The notes: generated by a model not told the origin, from the letters alone. DNA of 32,808 nucleotides from an uncultured Oscillibacter sp. (GCA_910585385.1 CAJUDV010000025.1:1-32808), one strand, 5' to 3'; shown: positions 1 through 7,572, counted from the first letter of the stretch. Numbers and translations are program-made.

Positions 1-457
1 CGCCGTTGAGGAGGTAGTGGTCCCCCATGTCCTCGGCGGTGGTCTCGGTGCCGCCCGCGTCGGAGCCGGCGTTGGGCTCCGTCAGGCCGAAGGCCCCCAG
101 CTTTTTGCCGGAGCACAGATCCGGCAGATACTTCTTCTTCTGCTCCTCGGTGCCAAAGGCGTAGATGGGCCAGGTGCCCAGAGAGGTGTGGGCGGACAGG
201 ATCACCCCCGCGCCGCCGTCCACCCGGGCCAGCTCCTCCACGGCGATGGCGTAGCTCAGCGCGTCGGACCCGGCCCCGCCGTACTCGGTCTCATAGGGCA
301 GGCCCATGATCCCCAGCTCCCCCATCTTCTTCACCGCGTCGGTGGGGAACCGGTTCTCCTTGTCCAGCATAAAGGCGATGGGCTTGATCTCCGCCTCGGC
401 GAAGGCCCGGACCTTGGCCCGAAATTCCTCGTGGGCCTGTGTGGTTTGGTACTGCAT
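1..457 (-). CDS. Acyl-CoA dehydrogenase, N-terminal part (runs off the left edge)
   Basis: Flavin enzyme that oxidises an acyl-CoA to the 2,3-enoyl-CoA and passes electrons to an electron-transfer flavoprotein. About 152 N-terminal residues are visible: the all-helical N-domain followed by the family motif GLTEPNAGSDAGG, which begins the middle beta-domain and contacts FAD and substrate. The ATG at 457 has an AAGGAGG ribosome site at 463-469. The catalytic glutamate and the rest of the protein lie outside the window, so chain-length specificity cannot be read; butyryl-CoA (short-chain) type is common in gut Clostridia but is only a guess here. The gene starts 48 bp downstream of the Rrf2 regulator on the same strand and may share its transcript. 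Confidence 0.93.
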   Translation of the reverse strand, partial: MQYQTTQAHEEFRAKVRAFAEAEIKPIAFMLDKENRFPTDAVKKMGELGIMGLPYETEYGGAGSDALSYAIAVEELARVDGGAGVILSAHTSLGTWPIYAFGTEEQKKKYLPDLCSGKKLGAFGLTEPNAGSDAGGTETTAEDMGDHYLLNG

Positions 458-505
458 ATTGACCTCCTTCAAAATATAATCTCCTCGCGATACGATACAC
501 GTGAT

Positions 506-907
506 TCACTTGCCAAACAGCCGGCTCAGCGGCGTCCGCCGCAGCTCCGCGTCCAAAATCTCCTGAATGCGGCACAGCTCCCGGCAGGTTCCGCAATCCC
601 CGTCCGGGTAATTCTCGCAGCGGTAATCCGCCGCCTGGCAGCGGTTCAGAAGGGGCTCCCTGCCGAAGACCCGGAACAGGTCGTACAGCGTCAGCGCCTC
701 CGGGGAGCGCCGCAGCCGGTATCCCCCGGCGGGGCCCCGGCGGCTCTCCACAATCCCCGCGGTGGTGAGGCGCTTCAGGATTTTCAGCGTCACCGCCTGA
801 GGCATCTGCTCCAGCTCCGCCACGCCGGCGGCGGTGGCCAGGCCGTCCAGGCTGTCCAGCGCCCGCACCACCCGCATGGCGTAATCCATCTCCCGCGTGA
901 CCAGCAA
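506..907 (-). CDS. Rrf2-family transcriptional regulator with a cysteine cluster
   Basis: DNA-binding protein of about 133 aa. The N-terminal winged helix (TREMDYAMRVVRAL, then KRLTTAGIVESRRGPAGGY as recognition helix and wing) is typical of Rrf2/IscR/NsrR proteins. The C-terminal part carries five cysteines in about 23 residues (C-x6-C-x7-C-x2-C-x3-C), which suggests an iron-sulfur or other redox-sensing site; the spacing differs from IscR. I chose the TTG at 907 because a GGAGG lies 8 nt upstream. A TTG at 922 in the same frame would add five residues but has no ribosome site. An inverted repeat over its own promoter suggests autorepression. Its target may include the downstream acyl-CoA dehydrogenase gene. 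Confidence 0.9.
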   Translation of the reverse strand: MLVTREMDYAMRVVRALDSLDGLATAAGVAELEQMPQAVTLKILKRLTTAGIVESRRGPAGGYRLRRSPEALTLYDLFRVFGREPLLNRCQAADYRCENYPDGDCGTCRELCRIQEILDAELRRTPLSRLFGK

Positions 908-920
908 ACAATCCGCCTCC

Positions 921-968
921 AAACTGTACCTTTTTTGTCCATTATACAGTTTTCTATTGCATTGTCAA
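921..968 (-). promoter_or_regulatory. Promoter and probable operator of the Rrf2 gene
   Basis: Read on the minus strand: -35 TTGACA (963-968), 16-nt spacer, -10 TATAAT (941-946). A perfect 8-bp inverted repeat, AAACTGTA / TACAGTTT (921-928 and 945-952), overlaps the -10 box and the transcription start. This is where an autorepressor would bind. The spacing and sequence are seen directly; that Rrf2 itself binds here is inference. Confidence 0.75.
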
Positions 969-1103
969 TAAATTTCCCGTTTCATCTTTTAATTTTGTGA
1001 GATTTTCCAATTTCTTACTGCAAAAAGCACGTTTTCCATAAAGCCGGCGCCGCATATCCCTCTCCTCACAGCGCATACTACTCCCGCGAAGGAGGCGATA
1101 CCA

Positions 1104-1253
1104 GTGGAAAAACGCCGCAAAGAGGACCGGCCCATGGAAAAGGCCCGGGAGATGTCCCAGTTCACCTCCGCGAAAACCGACCCCCAGGGCAGCTGGACCG
1201 GCTGCCCCGCGGACCCCTATGAGGTGCCGGTGCAGGACGCGGACGACCTGTAA
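1104..1253 (+). CDS. Small conserved-type hypothetical protein, 49 aa
   Basis: Short gene beginning at a GTG with AAGGAGG at 1089-1095, 8 nt upstream. The product is hydrophilic and highly charged, starts with a basic stretch (EKRRKEDRPMEKAREMSQ), contains GSWTGCPADP in the middle and ends in VPVQDADDL. There is no signal peptide or membrane segment. It is probably disordered. I recall similar short proteins ending in an acidic DADDL-like tail from Clostridia, but no function is known to me. It stands alone: a terminator of the opposing phosphoglucomutase gene follows directly. Confidence 0.65.
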   Translation: MEKRRKEDRPMEKAREMSQFTSAKTDPQGSWTGCPADPYEVPVQDADDL

Positions 1254-1268
1254 AAATCCATGAAAAGC

Positions 1269-1294
1269 GGGCCGGAGGCAAACGCCTCCGGCCC
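1269..1294 (-). terminator. Terminator of the phosphoglucomutase gene
   Basis: An 11-bp perfect GC-rich stem (1269-1279 with 1284-1294, 4-nt loop) is followed on the minus strand by GCTTTTC. It lies just past the phosphoglucomutase stop codon and between two converging genes, so it may work in both directions. Confidence 0.7.
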
Positions 1295-1310
1295 CATATT
1301 TGCAGCCTGT

Positions 1311-3038
1311 TTACTTTTTCAGGGAGTCCACCCACTTGCCGTACTTCTCCACGTTGGCGGCGGCGTCGGCGGCGTCGGCGCCCTGGGCCAGGATGTAGAC
1401 CTTGATCTTGGGCTCCGTGCCGGAGGGCCGGACAATGACGGAGGTGCCGTCGGCCATCTCAAAGCGCAGCACGTTGGAGCCGGAGAGCTCCATGGCGCTC
1501 TTCGCGCCTGTGGCGCAGTCGATGACGGAGCCGTCGGAGTAGTCCTTGAACTGGAGGACCTTTACGCCGGAGAGCTCCGCCGGGGGATTCTCCCGCAGGC
1601 TCTTCATCAGATTCGCCATGTCCTTGAGGCCGTCCAGACCGGGCATCACCAGGTTGTAGGTGTGCTCGGCGTAACAGCCGTACTTCGCATACAGGCCCTC
1701 CAGGGCGTCCGCCAGGGTCTTCCCCTGGGCGGCGTACCAGGCGGCCATCTCCGTCAGCAGCAGGGCGGCGGTGACGGCGTCCTTGTCCCGGACATAGCTG
1801 CCCAGCATATAGCCGTAGCTCTCCTCGTAGGAGAAGATGACGTTCCCCTCCCCGGAGCTCTCCAGCTTATCCTTCTTCTCCGCCAGGAACTTGAAGCCGG
1901 TGAAGGTGTCAAAGCACTTGAGGCCGTTGACCTCCGCCACCTTCCGGGCCATCTCCGTGGTGACGATGGTCTTCAGGGCCACGGGCTTCTCCGGCAGCTT
2001 GCCGGAGCGCTTCATAGCGCCGATGAGGTAATCCAGCAGCAGCACGCCGGTCTGGTTGCCGGAGATGGTCTTGAAGCTGCCGTCCTTCGTGCGGACCATG
2101 ATGCCCACCCGGTCGGCGTCGGGGTCGGAGCCCAGGATGAAGTCCGCCCCCTCCTTCTTGGCCAGGTCCACCGCCAGGCAGAAGCCCTCGGGGTTCTCCG
2201 GGTTGGGGGAGACCACGGTGGGGAAGTCCCCGTCGATGATCATCTGCTCGGGGACGCAGATGAGGTGCTTGATGCCCAGGCGCTTCAGCGCCTCGGGAAT
2301 CAGCTTGTGGCCGGTGCCGTGGAAGGGGGTGTACACCAGCTTAAAGGTGTCCGCCACCTTGGCCACGGTCTCCTTGTCGTTGACCTGGGCCATGACGTTC
2401 GCGAGGAACTTCTCGTCGGTCTCCGCCCCCAGGACCTCAATGAGTCCCGCCTTCACGGCGTCGTCATAGGGCATGGTTTTGACGTCCCGGAAGATGTCCA
2501 GCTCCTCCAGCCGCTTTGCGATGGCGTCGGCGTGATGGGGGGGCAGCTGGGCGCCGTCCTCCCAGTAGACCTTGTAGCCGTTGTACTCCTTGGGGTTGTG
2601 GCTGGCGGTGACGTTGATGCCCGCCTGGCAGTGATACTCCCGCACGGCGAAGCTCAGCTCCGGCGTGGGCCGCAGGGACTCGAAGATGCGGACGTGAATG
2701 CCGTTGGCGGCGCAGACCTCTGCGGCGGCCCGGGCGAACTCCATAGAGTGGTTGCGGCAGTCCATGCAGATGGCCACGCCCCGGTTCTTCCCCTCCGGCC
2801 CTTCGGCGCAGATGACGTCGGCAAAACCCTGGGTGGCCCAGCGGATGACGTGGATGTTCATGTTGTGGAGGCCCACGTACATGGTGCCCCGCAGTCCGGC
2901 GGTGCCAAACTCCAGCGGCCCGTAGAACCGGCCTTCGATCTCCTTGGGGTCGTTTTTGATGGCCTCCAGCTCGGCCTTTTCCGCCTCAGACAGGGCGGGG
3001 CTTGCCAGCCACTTCTCGTATTCCTTCATGAAATCCAT
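1311..3038 (-). CDS. Phosphoglucomutase / phosphomannomutase (alpha-phosphohexomutase)
   Basis: Cytoplasmic enzyme of 575 aa that interconverts hexose 1- and 6-phosphates, feeding glycogen and cell-envelope sugar synthesis. All four family landmarks are present: the phosphoserine loop TASHNP (Ser146), the Mg-binding loop DPDADR (305-310), the sugar-specificity loop EESYG (405-409) and the phosphate-binding loop RPSGTEPK (537-544). Length and the N-terminal EFGTAGLRG motif fit the PgcA-type phosphoglucomutases of Firmicutes rather than the shorter GlmM. The ATG at 3038 has GGAGG 8 nt upstream. It appears to be a single-gene unit with its own terminator. Whether glucose or mannose phosphate is preferred cannot be read from sequence. 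Confidence 0.95.
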   Translation of the reverse strand: MDFMKEYEKWLASPALSEAEKAELEAIKNDPKEIEGRFYGPLEFGTAGLRGTMYVGLHNMNIHVIRWATQGFADVICAEGPEGKNRGVAICMDCRNHSMEFARAAAEVCAANGIHVRIFESLRPTPELSFAVREYHCQAGINVTASHNPKEYNGYKVYWEDGAQLPPHHADAIAKRLEELDIFRDVKTMPYDDAVKAGLIEVLGAETDEKFLANVMAQVNDKETVAKVADTFKLVYTPFHGTGHKLIPEALKRLGIKHLICVPEQMIIDGDFPTVVSPNPENPEGFCLAVDLAKKEGADFILGSDPDADRVGIMVRTKDGSFKTISGNQTGVLLLDYLIGAMKRSGKLPEKPVALKTIVTTEMARKVAEVNGLKCFDTFTGFKFLAEKKDKLESSGEGNVIFSYEESYGYMLGSYVRDKDAVTAALLLTEMAAWYAAQGKTLADALEGLYAKYGCYAEHTYNLVMPGLDGLKDMANLMKSLRENPPAELSGVKVLQFKDYSDGSVIDCATGAKSAMELSGSNVLRFEMADGTSVIVRPSGTEPKIKVYILAQGADAADAAANVEKYGKWVDSLKK

Positions 3039-3061
3039 ATGCGTTTCCTCCTACAATAAAT

Positions 3062-3228
3062 TTATGCCAACTGTGTTGATACAGGGGGTTCCGTGTCAGG
3101 GATGGTGAATTCGCAGAGCTCGCAGACGGAGCCGCGGGGGATGGACCGTGTATGGGCGTCGGTGTGCCCGCGCCGGGGGCACCGGCGGACGATGTCCCGG
3201 CCGGAGAGCTGGGGCTCCCTTTTTCTAT
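3062..3228 (-). pseudogene. Possible 3' remnant of a small cysteine-containing protein gene
   Basis: A minus-strand frame ending at TAA (3062-3064) reads about 55 codons with the same strong G/C third-position bias as real genes here, and includes CPRRGH then CELC, reminiscent of a worn zinc ribbon. I find no ATG, GTG or TTG start in this frame near its 5' end, and the frame runs back into the adjacent MITE. The likely reading is a gene tail whose start was lost, perhaps by rearrangement around the MITE. It could also be chance in GC-rich DNA. Confidence 0.3.
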
Positions 3229-3254
3229 CGCTTCGTCTCCTCTTGATGCTCCTA

Positions 3255-3415
3255 GAGTCTGTTTTAAAACCGGGGGAATGCCGGATTGGAGCAGATTTTT
3301 CTGTCGGACAAGGCGATTTGACGCGGGAATCCTGGAGGATTTCAAGTCAAATCAACGCAACCCCGGCGGAAAAAGGCGCCCTAAACCGGCGTTTTGACGG
3401 TTTTAATACAGACTC
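3255..3415. mobile_element. MITE-like element 1 (about 161 bp, no coding capacity)
   Basis: Terminal inverted repeats of about 18 bp are seen: left GAGTCTGTTTTAAAACCG (3255-3272), and the right end (to 3415) reads GAGTCTGTATTAAAACCG on the other strand, with one mismatch. Both ends are flanked by TA (3253-3254 and 3416-3417), which fits the TA target duplication of IS630/mariner-type elements and their MITEs. No protein is encoded. It shares the internal blocks CCGGGGGA-x-CCGGATTG and ACCCCGGCGGA with the element at 19757-19938. The right end sits in the stop codon of the next gene. Confidence 0.75.
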
Positions 3416-3783
3416 TAGTCCCAGTAGGGCGTAAAATCGCAGTCCGGGCAGTGGAAAAGACGCCACTTGAAGGGGCCCACCGTCCAGTCCCACCCGCGGA
3501 AGTACCGGCCGCAGAAGGGGCAGCGCCGGAAGGCCAGGACCGTTCCCGCCAGAATCCCCGCCAGAGACAGCACAAAGGCCATGGCCAGAAGGGCCGTCAA
3601 GGCCAGCGGCGTCCGCAGGGAGGAGCGGTAGAGAAGGCCCAGGGTCAGGCCCGAAACCACCAGCAAGACCGTACAGACGTCGGTGACCAGGGCCCATCTG
3701 CGGAAATTCCGGGCCCGGCGGGCCTTTTCCGCATCGGACATCTCCATATCCGACCGGGGGTCCTGGGGATAGAAGACCTTCAT
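3415..3783 (-). CDS. Small membrane protein with C-terminal zinc ribbon (paralogue A)
   Basis: About 122 aa. A charged N-terminus (MSDAEKARRARNFRRW) is followed by two membrane helices (around residues 30-50 and 57-80) and a C-terminal zinc ribbon CPFCG-x16-17-CPDC near the end. I chose the second ATG (3783) because GGAGG lies 7 nt upstream; the ATG at 3789 would touch the ribosome site. It is clearly paralogous to the next gene upstream (3811-4176) with the same layout and the shared WDW, W-x-F-x-CP-x-C and FTP motifs. The stop codon TAG lies at the MITE end. Function is unknown; a ribbon next to a membrane hairpin could bind a partner protein or metal. Confidence 0.75.
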   Translation of the reverse strand: MKVFYPQDPRSDMEMSDAEKARRARNFRRWALVTDVCTVLLVVSGLTLGLLYRSSLRTPLALTALLAMAFVLSLAGILAGTVLAFRRCPFCGRYFRGWDWTVGPFKWRLFHCPDCDFTPYWD

Positions 3784-3810
3784 AAGCATCCCTCCATCAC
3801 AAAAACGGTG

Positions 3811-4176
3811 TTACACCTCCGGCTCCCCGCCCCGCTTTCCGTCCCGGCGCGGAGTGAAGCCGCACTCCGGGCAGCGGAAGAACCTCCAGAGGATGGGCGT
3901 CCAGGCCCAGTCCCATTTATGGGGCCGTCGCCCGCAGACGGGGCAGCACCCGTAGGTCAAAAACACGCCCGCCAGCGTCCCCGCCAGCAGGGGCAAAACG
4001 GCGAAGAGCGCGGGGCCCGCCAGAGGGGAGGTCCGGGCCGTCAGGGCGAAGGCGCCGCACGCCAGGGCCAGCACCAGGCAAATATCGGTGAGCACAGCCC
4101 TGCGGCGGAAGATCCGGGTGATCCGGGTCTTCTCCTCAGGGGACAGGCCGGGAGCTCCGGAATGATTGTTTCTCAT
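3811..4176 (-). CDS. Small membrane protein with C-terminal zinc ribbon (paralogue B)
   Basis: About 121 aa, same architecture as its neighbour: basic N-terminus (SPEEKTRITRIFRRR), two hydrophobic helices, then CPVCG and CPECGFTPRR forming a zinc ribbon, with a charged tail ending GGEPEV that paralogue A lacks. The ATG at 4176 has GGAG 7 nt upstream. It lies 45 bp downstream of rlmH on the same strand and 27 bp upstream of paralogue A, so the four genes yycJ-like, rlmH, B and A may form one transcript. I do not recognise a named family. Confidence 0.75.
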   Translation of the reverse strand: MRNNHSGAPGLSPEEKTRITRIFRRRAVLTDICLVLALACGAFALTARTSPLAGPALFAVLPLLAGTLAGVFLTYGCCPVCGRRPHKWDWAWTPILWRFFRCPECGFTPRRDGKRGGEPEV

Positions 4177-4221
4177 AAACATACTCCTGTGTCCAATTTT
4201 TATGCACTCCGGCCCTGCCCG

Positions 4222-4704
4222 CTACTTGTGGTACCGGGTGCCGGCGTTGATCTGGTACGCCCGGTAGATCTGCTCCAGCAGCATCACCCTGGCCAGGTGG
4301 TGTGGGAAGGTCATGGGGGACATGGAGAGCCGCTCCGCCGCCTGGGCCTTGATGGACCCGTGGAGCCCGAAGGACCCGCCGATCAGAAACGCCAGCTGGC
4401 TCTCCCCCTGGCTGGCCAACGTCTCCATGAGGTGGGCCAGGTCCTGGCTGGACCGCTCCCGGCCCTCCACACATAGGGCAATGAGAGTGGAGGCGCTTGG
4501 CAGTTTCCCCCGGATGGCGGCGGCCTCCTTTTCCAGCGCCGCCTCCACCTGGGCGGGAGAGGGGTTCTCCGGCAGCCGCTCCTCCGGCAGCTCCACCACC
4601 GTCAGCTTGCAGTACCGGCCCAGGCGCTTGACGTACTCCGCCGCCGCCTCGGCGTAAAATTTCTCCTTCAGCTTCCCCACGCAGATCAGCGTCACCCTCT
4701 GCAT
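4222..4704 (-). CDS. rlmH: 23S rRNA (pseudouridine1915-N3)-methyltransferase RlmH
   Basis: SPOUT-fold enzyme that uses S-adenosylmethionine to methylate pseudouridine 1915 in helix 69 of 23S rRNA on assembled ribosomes. The 160-aa length matches the family (about 159). The C-terminal knot motifs are intact: FLIGGSFGL (107-114) and SPMTFPHHLARVMLLEQIYR followed by the ending NAGTRYHK. The ATG at 4704 has GGGAGG 7 nt upstream. The start overlaps the end of the yycJ-like gene by 13 bp, indicating translational coupling. YycJ and RlmH are neighbours in many Firmicutes. Confidence 0.96.
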   Translation of the reverse strand: MQRVTLICVGKLKEKFYAEAAAEYVKRLGRYCKLTVVELPEERLPENPSPAQVEAALEKEAAAIRGKLPSASTLIALCVEGRERSSQDLAHLMETLASQGESQLAFLIGGSFGLHGSIKAQAAERLSMSPMTFPHHLARVMLLEQIYRAYQINAGTRYHK

Positions 4705-5492
4705 CGGCTGACCTCCCACACCACATGGGCCTCCCCCAGGGCGGCCCTGGGGGCCACGGACAGCGCCGGGGCCAGTCCCGCCGCGGAGAGGGCCGTCTCC
4801 ACGGCGTTTTTCGCCATGGCCGGGGTGTTGTTCTCCCGGCTCAAATGGGCCAGGACGATCTCCGCCGCCCCGCGCTCCGCCAGGCTCACGGCAAAGCGGG
4901 CGCAGGCCTCGTTGGAGAGGTGGCCCTCATCCCCCAGAATGCGCCGCTTCAAATAGTAGGGATAGGGTCCGCTGCGGAGGGTCTCCACATCGTGGTTGGC
5001 CTCCAGCACCGCCAGGGCCACACCGGGCAGGACATCCGCCGCCTCCTCGGTGACACAGCCGGTGTCCGTCATCAATCCCACGGCGCCGCCGGGGGTGTCA
5101 AACCGGAAGCCCCGGGCGCCGGGGGCGTCGTGGGAAGTGGGAAAGGCCGTAACCAGCACCGCCCCCATGGAAACCGGGCGGCAGTCCTCCAGCGCCTCCA
5201 GCCGCCCCGCGGCCTCCGGCAGGCGGAGGACCAGGTCCCGCCCCGCCGCCTCCGCGGCGTAGACGGGGATGTCCGTCCGTTTCAACAGTGTCTTAAGGCC
5301 GGAGACGTGGTCGGTGTGGGTGTGGGTGATGAGAACGGCGGAGAGGTCCGCCAGCTCCAGCCCCAGCTCCCGCAGCCCGGCCCCAATGCGGCGGCAGGAG
5401 ATCCCGGCGTCCACCAGCAGGTGGACGTCCCCGCAGGAGAGCACCAGCGCGTTCCCGGAGGAGCCGCTGGCCAGGGTATGTACAGTGGTCAA
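4692..5492 (-). CDS. YycJ/WalJ-like MBL-fold metallo-hydrolase
   Basis: About 266 aa, cytoplasmic. It begins TTVHTLASGSSGN, the characteristic start of YycJ (WalJ) proteins, and carries the metallo-beta-lactamase motif HTHTDH (His57, His59, Asp61, His62) with later metal ligands in SHD and TDTG. Related proteins have been linked to the WalRK cell-wall system and to 5' exonuclease activity; the role here is inferred from family only. The start is a TTG at 5492 with GAGGT 7 nt upstream. The frame stays open further upstream, but that part falls in a hairpin-rich spacer and lacks a ribosome site. Confidence 0.88.
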   Translation of the reverse strand: MTTVHTLASGSSGNALVLSCGDVHLLVDAGISCRRIGAGLRELGLELADLSAVLITHTHTDHVSGLKTLLKRTDIPVYAAEAAGRDLVLRLPEAAGRLEALEDCRPVSMGAVLVTAFPTSHDAPGARGFRFDTPGGAVGLMTDTGCVTEEAADVLPGVALAVLEANHDVETLRSGPYPYYLKRRILGDEGHLSNEACARFAVSLAERGAAEIVLAHLSRENNTPAMAKNAVETALSAAGLAPALSVAPRAALGEAHVVWEVSRCRG

Positions 5493-5850
5493 AGATTCTA
5501 CCTCATTTCCAAATGTAAAAGCGTCCGCGCAAGAGGCCGCCGACGAAAGCCGCCATCCCCTCATCGCGGACGCAAACAACATGCAATTATTGATCCCTTC
5601 CCCGCGCCCGAGGCGCACGGAAGCGGGCTCCGGGGAGACTCAGCCCTCCCCAATTCTTCCGCCGGAGGCGAAAGAGATCATTTCAATCGTCCCCGGCGGG
5701 GGCCCTCCAAAGGGAGACCTCTCATCTCCTCGGGGCAGCCCGCCTTCCTACCCACCGGAAATATCCCAGCCTCCCCGGGCGGCGTCCACCGGTCCGCAGG
5801 CCGGCGAGGGATTCTTCAAGGGGGCCTGTCCCCCCTTGCCTGCCGCAGTG
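5493..5850 (-). other. 358-bp hairpin-rich spacer between murA and the yycJ-like gene
   Basis: No gene is supported here. The DNA holds a chain of inverted repeats: GCGTCCGCG/CGCGGACGC (5521-5529 with 5565-5573, followed on the minus strand by TTTTAC), GCGCC/GGCGC (5604-5616), GGGGAG/CTCCCC (5632-5651), GGAGA/TCTCC (5713-5729) and a G-run/C-run hairpin just past murA (5818-5837). It could be the murA 3' region plus a structured leader of the next gene, or a structured RNA. No Rfam family is recognised by eye. Confidence 0.4.
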
Positions 5851-7143
5851 TCACCCCACGCCCAGCGCCGTCAAATCGCTCTCCTCTACCGAGCGTATAT
5901 CGGCCCCTACGGCCCGGAGCTTTTCCACAATGTTCTCATAGCCCCGCTCAATGTATTGCACGTGGCTGATCTCGCTCTCGCCCTGGGCGGCCAGCGCCGC
6001 GATGACCATCGCCGCCCCGGCCCGCAGGTCGCTGGCCTGGATGGGTGCGCCGGTGAGATGGTCCACGCCCTCCACCACGGCAGTCTTGTCATCCACCTGG
6101 ATCTTGGCGCCCATACGCCGCAGCTCGTCCACATAGCGGTAGCGGCTGCTCCAGACGCCCTCCGTCACCAGAGACGTGCCTTCCGCCAGGGAGAGAACCG
6201 TGGTGATCTGGGGCTGCATATCCGTGGGGAAGCCCGGGTAGGGCAGCGTCTTGACGTTGGTGCGCTGGAGAGGCCCGGAGCGGCGGACCAGAAGGGTGTC
6301 CTCGTTCTCCTCCACCTCCACGCCCATCTCCACCAGCTTGGCGGTGATGCAGTCCATGTGTTTGGGAATAATATTCTTGATGAGGATCTGTCCGCCGGTA
6401 GCGGCCACGGCGGTCATGTAGGTACCCGCCTCAATCTGATCGGGAATAATGGTATAGGCTCCGCCGCTGAGGCGCTCCACGCCCCGGATCTTGATGGTGT
6501 CCGTGCCGGCGCCCCGAATGTTGGCCCCCATGGAGTTGAGGAAGTTGGCCAGGTCTACGATGTGGGGCTCCCTGGCGGCATTTTCGATGACGGTGTTCCC
6601 CTCCGCCATGGCGGCGGCCATCATAATGTTCATGGTGGCGCCCACGGACACCACGTCCAGATAGATGTTGGCGCCCTTGAGGCGGGACCGGTCCGTGGCG
6701 GCGCGGATAAAGCCGCCCTCCACCGTCACCTTGGCCCCCAGAGCGGTGAAGCCCTTGACATGGAGATCAATGGGCCGGACGCCGCCGAAGTTGCAGCCGC
6801 CGGGCATGGCCACCTCGCCGTGCCCAAAGCGGCCCAGCAGGGCGCCGATGAGATAATAGGACGCGCGAATGCGCCGGGCCAGCTCATAGTCGGTCCGGGT
6901 GGAGCGGATGCAGGTGGAGTCGATCTCTACCGTGTGGCGGTTGACAGTACGGATCTGTGCTCCAAGATTTTCGAGAATCTTGAGGCTCATGGTCACATCG
7001 GAGATCTGGGGCAGGTTCTCGATCCGGCACACGCCGTCCACCATGAGGGCGGCGGGGATAATGGCGACGGCGGCGTTTTTCGCGCCGCTGATGTCCACTT
7101 CGCCAAACAGGGGCTTTCCACCCTGTACAATATACTTCGTCAA
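5851..7143 (-). CDS. murA: UDP-N-acetylglucosamine 1-carboxyvinyltransferase MurA
   Basis: First committed enzyme of peptidoglycan synthesis: transfers enolpyruvate from phosphoenolpyruvate to UDP-GlcNAc in the cytoplasm. 430 aa, normal length. Lys22 (SGAKNA) and the mobile-loop cysteine Cys117 (PGGCNFGGVRPIDLH) are present; this cysteine is the target of fosfomycin, so the enzyme should be of the sensitive type. The C-terminal domain has PGFPTDMQPQ and RAGAAMVIAAL. The start is a TTG (7143) with AGAGGGT upstream. A promoter 270 bp upstream gives a long untranslated leader. Firmicutes often carry two MurA paralogues; which one this is cannot be told. Confidence 0.96.
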   Translation of the reverse strand: MTKYIVQGGKPLFGEVDISGAKNAAVAIIPAALMVDGVCRIENLPQISDVTMSLKILENLGAQIRTVNRHTVEIDSTCIRSTRTDYELARRIRASYYLIGALLGRFGHGEVAMPGGCNFGGVRPIDLHVKGFTALGAKVTVEGGFIRAATDRSRLKGANIYLDVVSVGATMNIMMAAAMAEGNTVIENAAREPHIVDLANFLNSMGANIRGAGTDTIKIRGVERLSGGAYTIIPDQIEAGTYMTAVAATGGQILIKNIIPKHMDCITAKLVEMGVEVEENEDTLLVRRSGPLQRTNVKTLPYPGFPTDMQPQITTVLSLAEGTSLVTEGVWSSRYRYVDELRRMGAKIQVDDKTAVVEGVDHLTGAPIQASDLRAGAAMVIAALAAQGESEISHVQYIERGYENIVEKLRAVGADIRSVEESDLTALGVG

Positions 7144-7413
7144 AATTTGACCCTCTTTTCAAGGATGTTCTTTCGCGGCAGCCGTCCCGACTCGCAACAG
7201 GAACAGTTTGCCCACCTGAAGCCGCTTCATACCGGCGGCAGCGGGAGCCGGACGGAAAAAAATTCCCGGCTCGTACCGGCCGCGCTTTAAAAAACGCAGT
7301 TTATTAAAATCAGTGTCAAACCCTGGGGAACGGTGTCCCAAACGGGAGGCCAAAATACCCCTGGGCCGGTGATCCGGCCTGCCGGAACCAGCCCGGCGCC
7401 TGAACCGGACATC

Positions 7414-7442
7414 AGTATATCACAGTCCAACGGAAAATGCAA
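7414..7442 (-). promoter_or_regulatory. Probable murA promoter with a long leader
   Basis: Minus strand: TTGCAT (7437-7442), 17-nt spacer, TATACT (7414-7419). Transcription would begin near 7406, leaving a leader of about 260 nt before murA. I recognise no riboswitch in that leader. A TTGACA at about 7312-7317 has no good -10 at the right distance. Confidence 0.6.
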
Positions 7443-7505
7443 ATCCTTCCTTTGTTCAAAGTGTAGAAAATTACGGCTCCTCCGCCACGGCGTCCCCGGA
7501 CGAGA

Positions 7506-7534
7506 TTGAAAAACGCCGTGGTTTCGGGTATAAT
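7506..7534 (+). promoter_or_regulatory. Strong promoter of the citrate synthase operon
   Basis: TTGAAA (7506-7511), exactly 17 nt, TATAAT (7529-7534). Transcription would start near 7541, about 96 nt before the citrate synthase start codon. The leader contains a terminator-like hairpin. Confidence 0.8.
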
Positions 7535-7572
7535 GCGTTATGAATACCACTAATACGCGGAGATCCGGCCGG

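Noticed and set aside
2986..3345. 119-codon minus-strand frame spanning the phosphoglucomutase start
   Set aside because: It overlaps the real phosphoglucomutase start in another frame and has low-complexity Ser/Pro/Ala content.
5493..5618. N-terminal extension of the YycJ-like protein
   Set aside because: The extension falls in hairpin-rich DNA and has no ribosome site; the family starts at the TTVHTLASGSSGN segment.
5269..7290. Long plus-strand open frame over the spacer and murA
   Set aside because: Antisense to murA with no recognisable domain; open only because stop codons are rare in GC-rich DNA.
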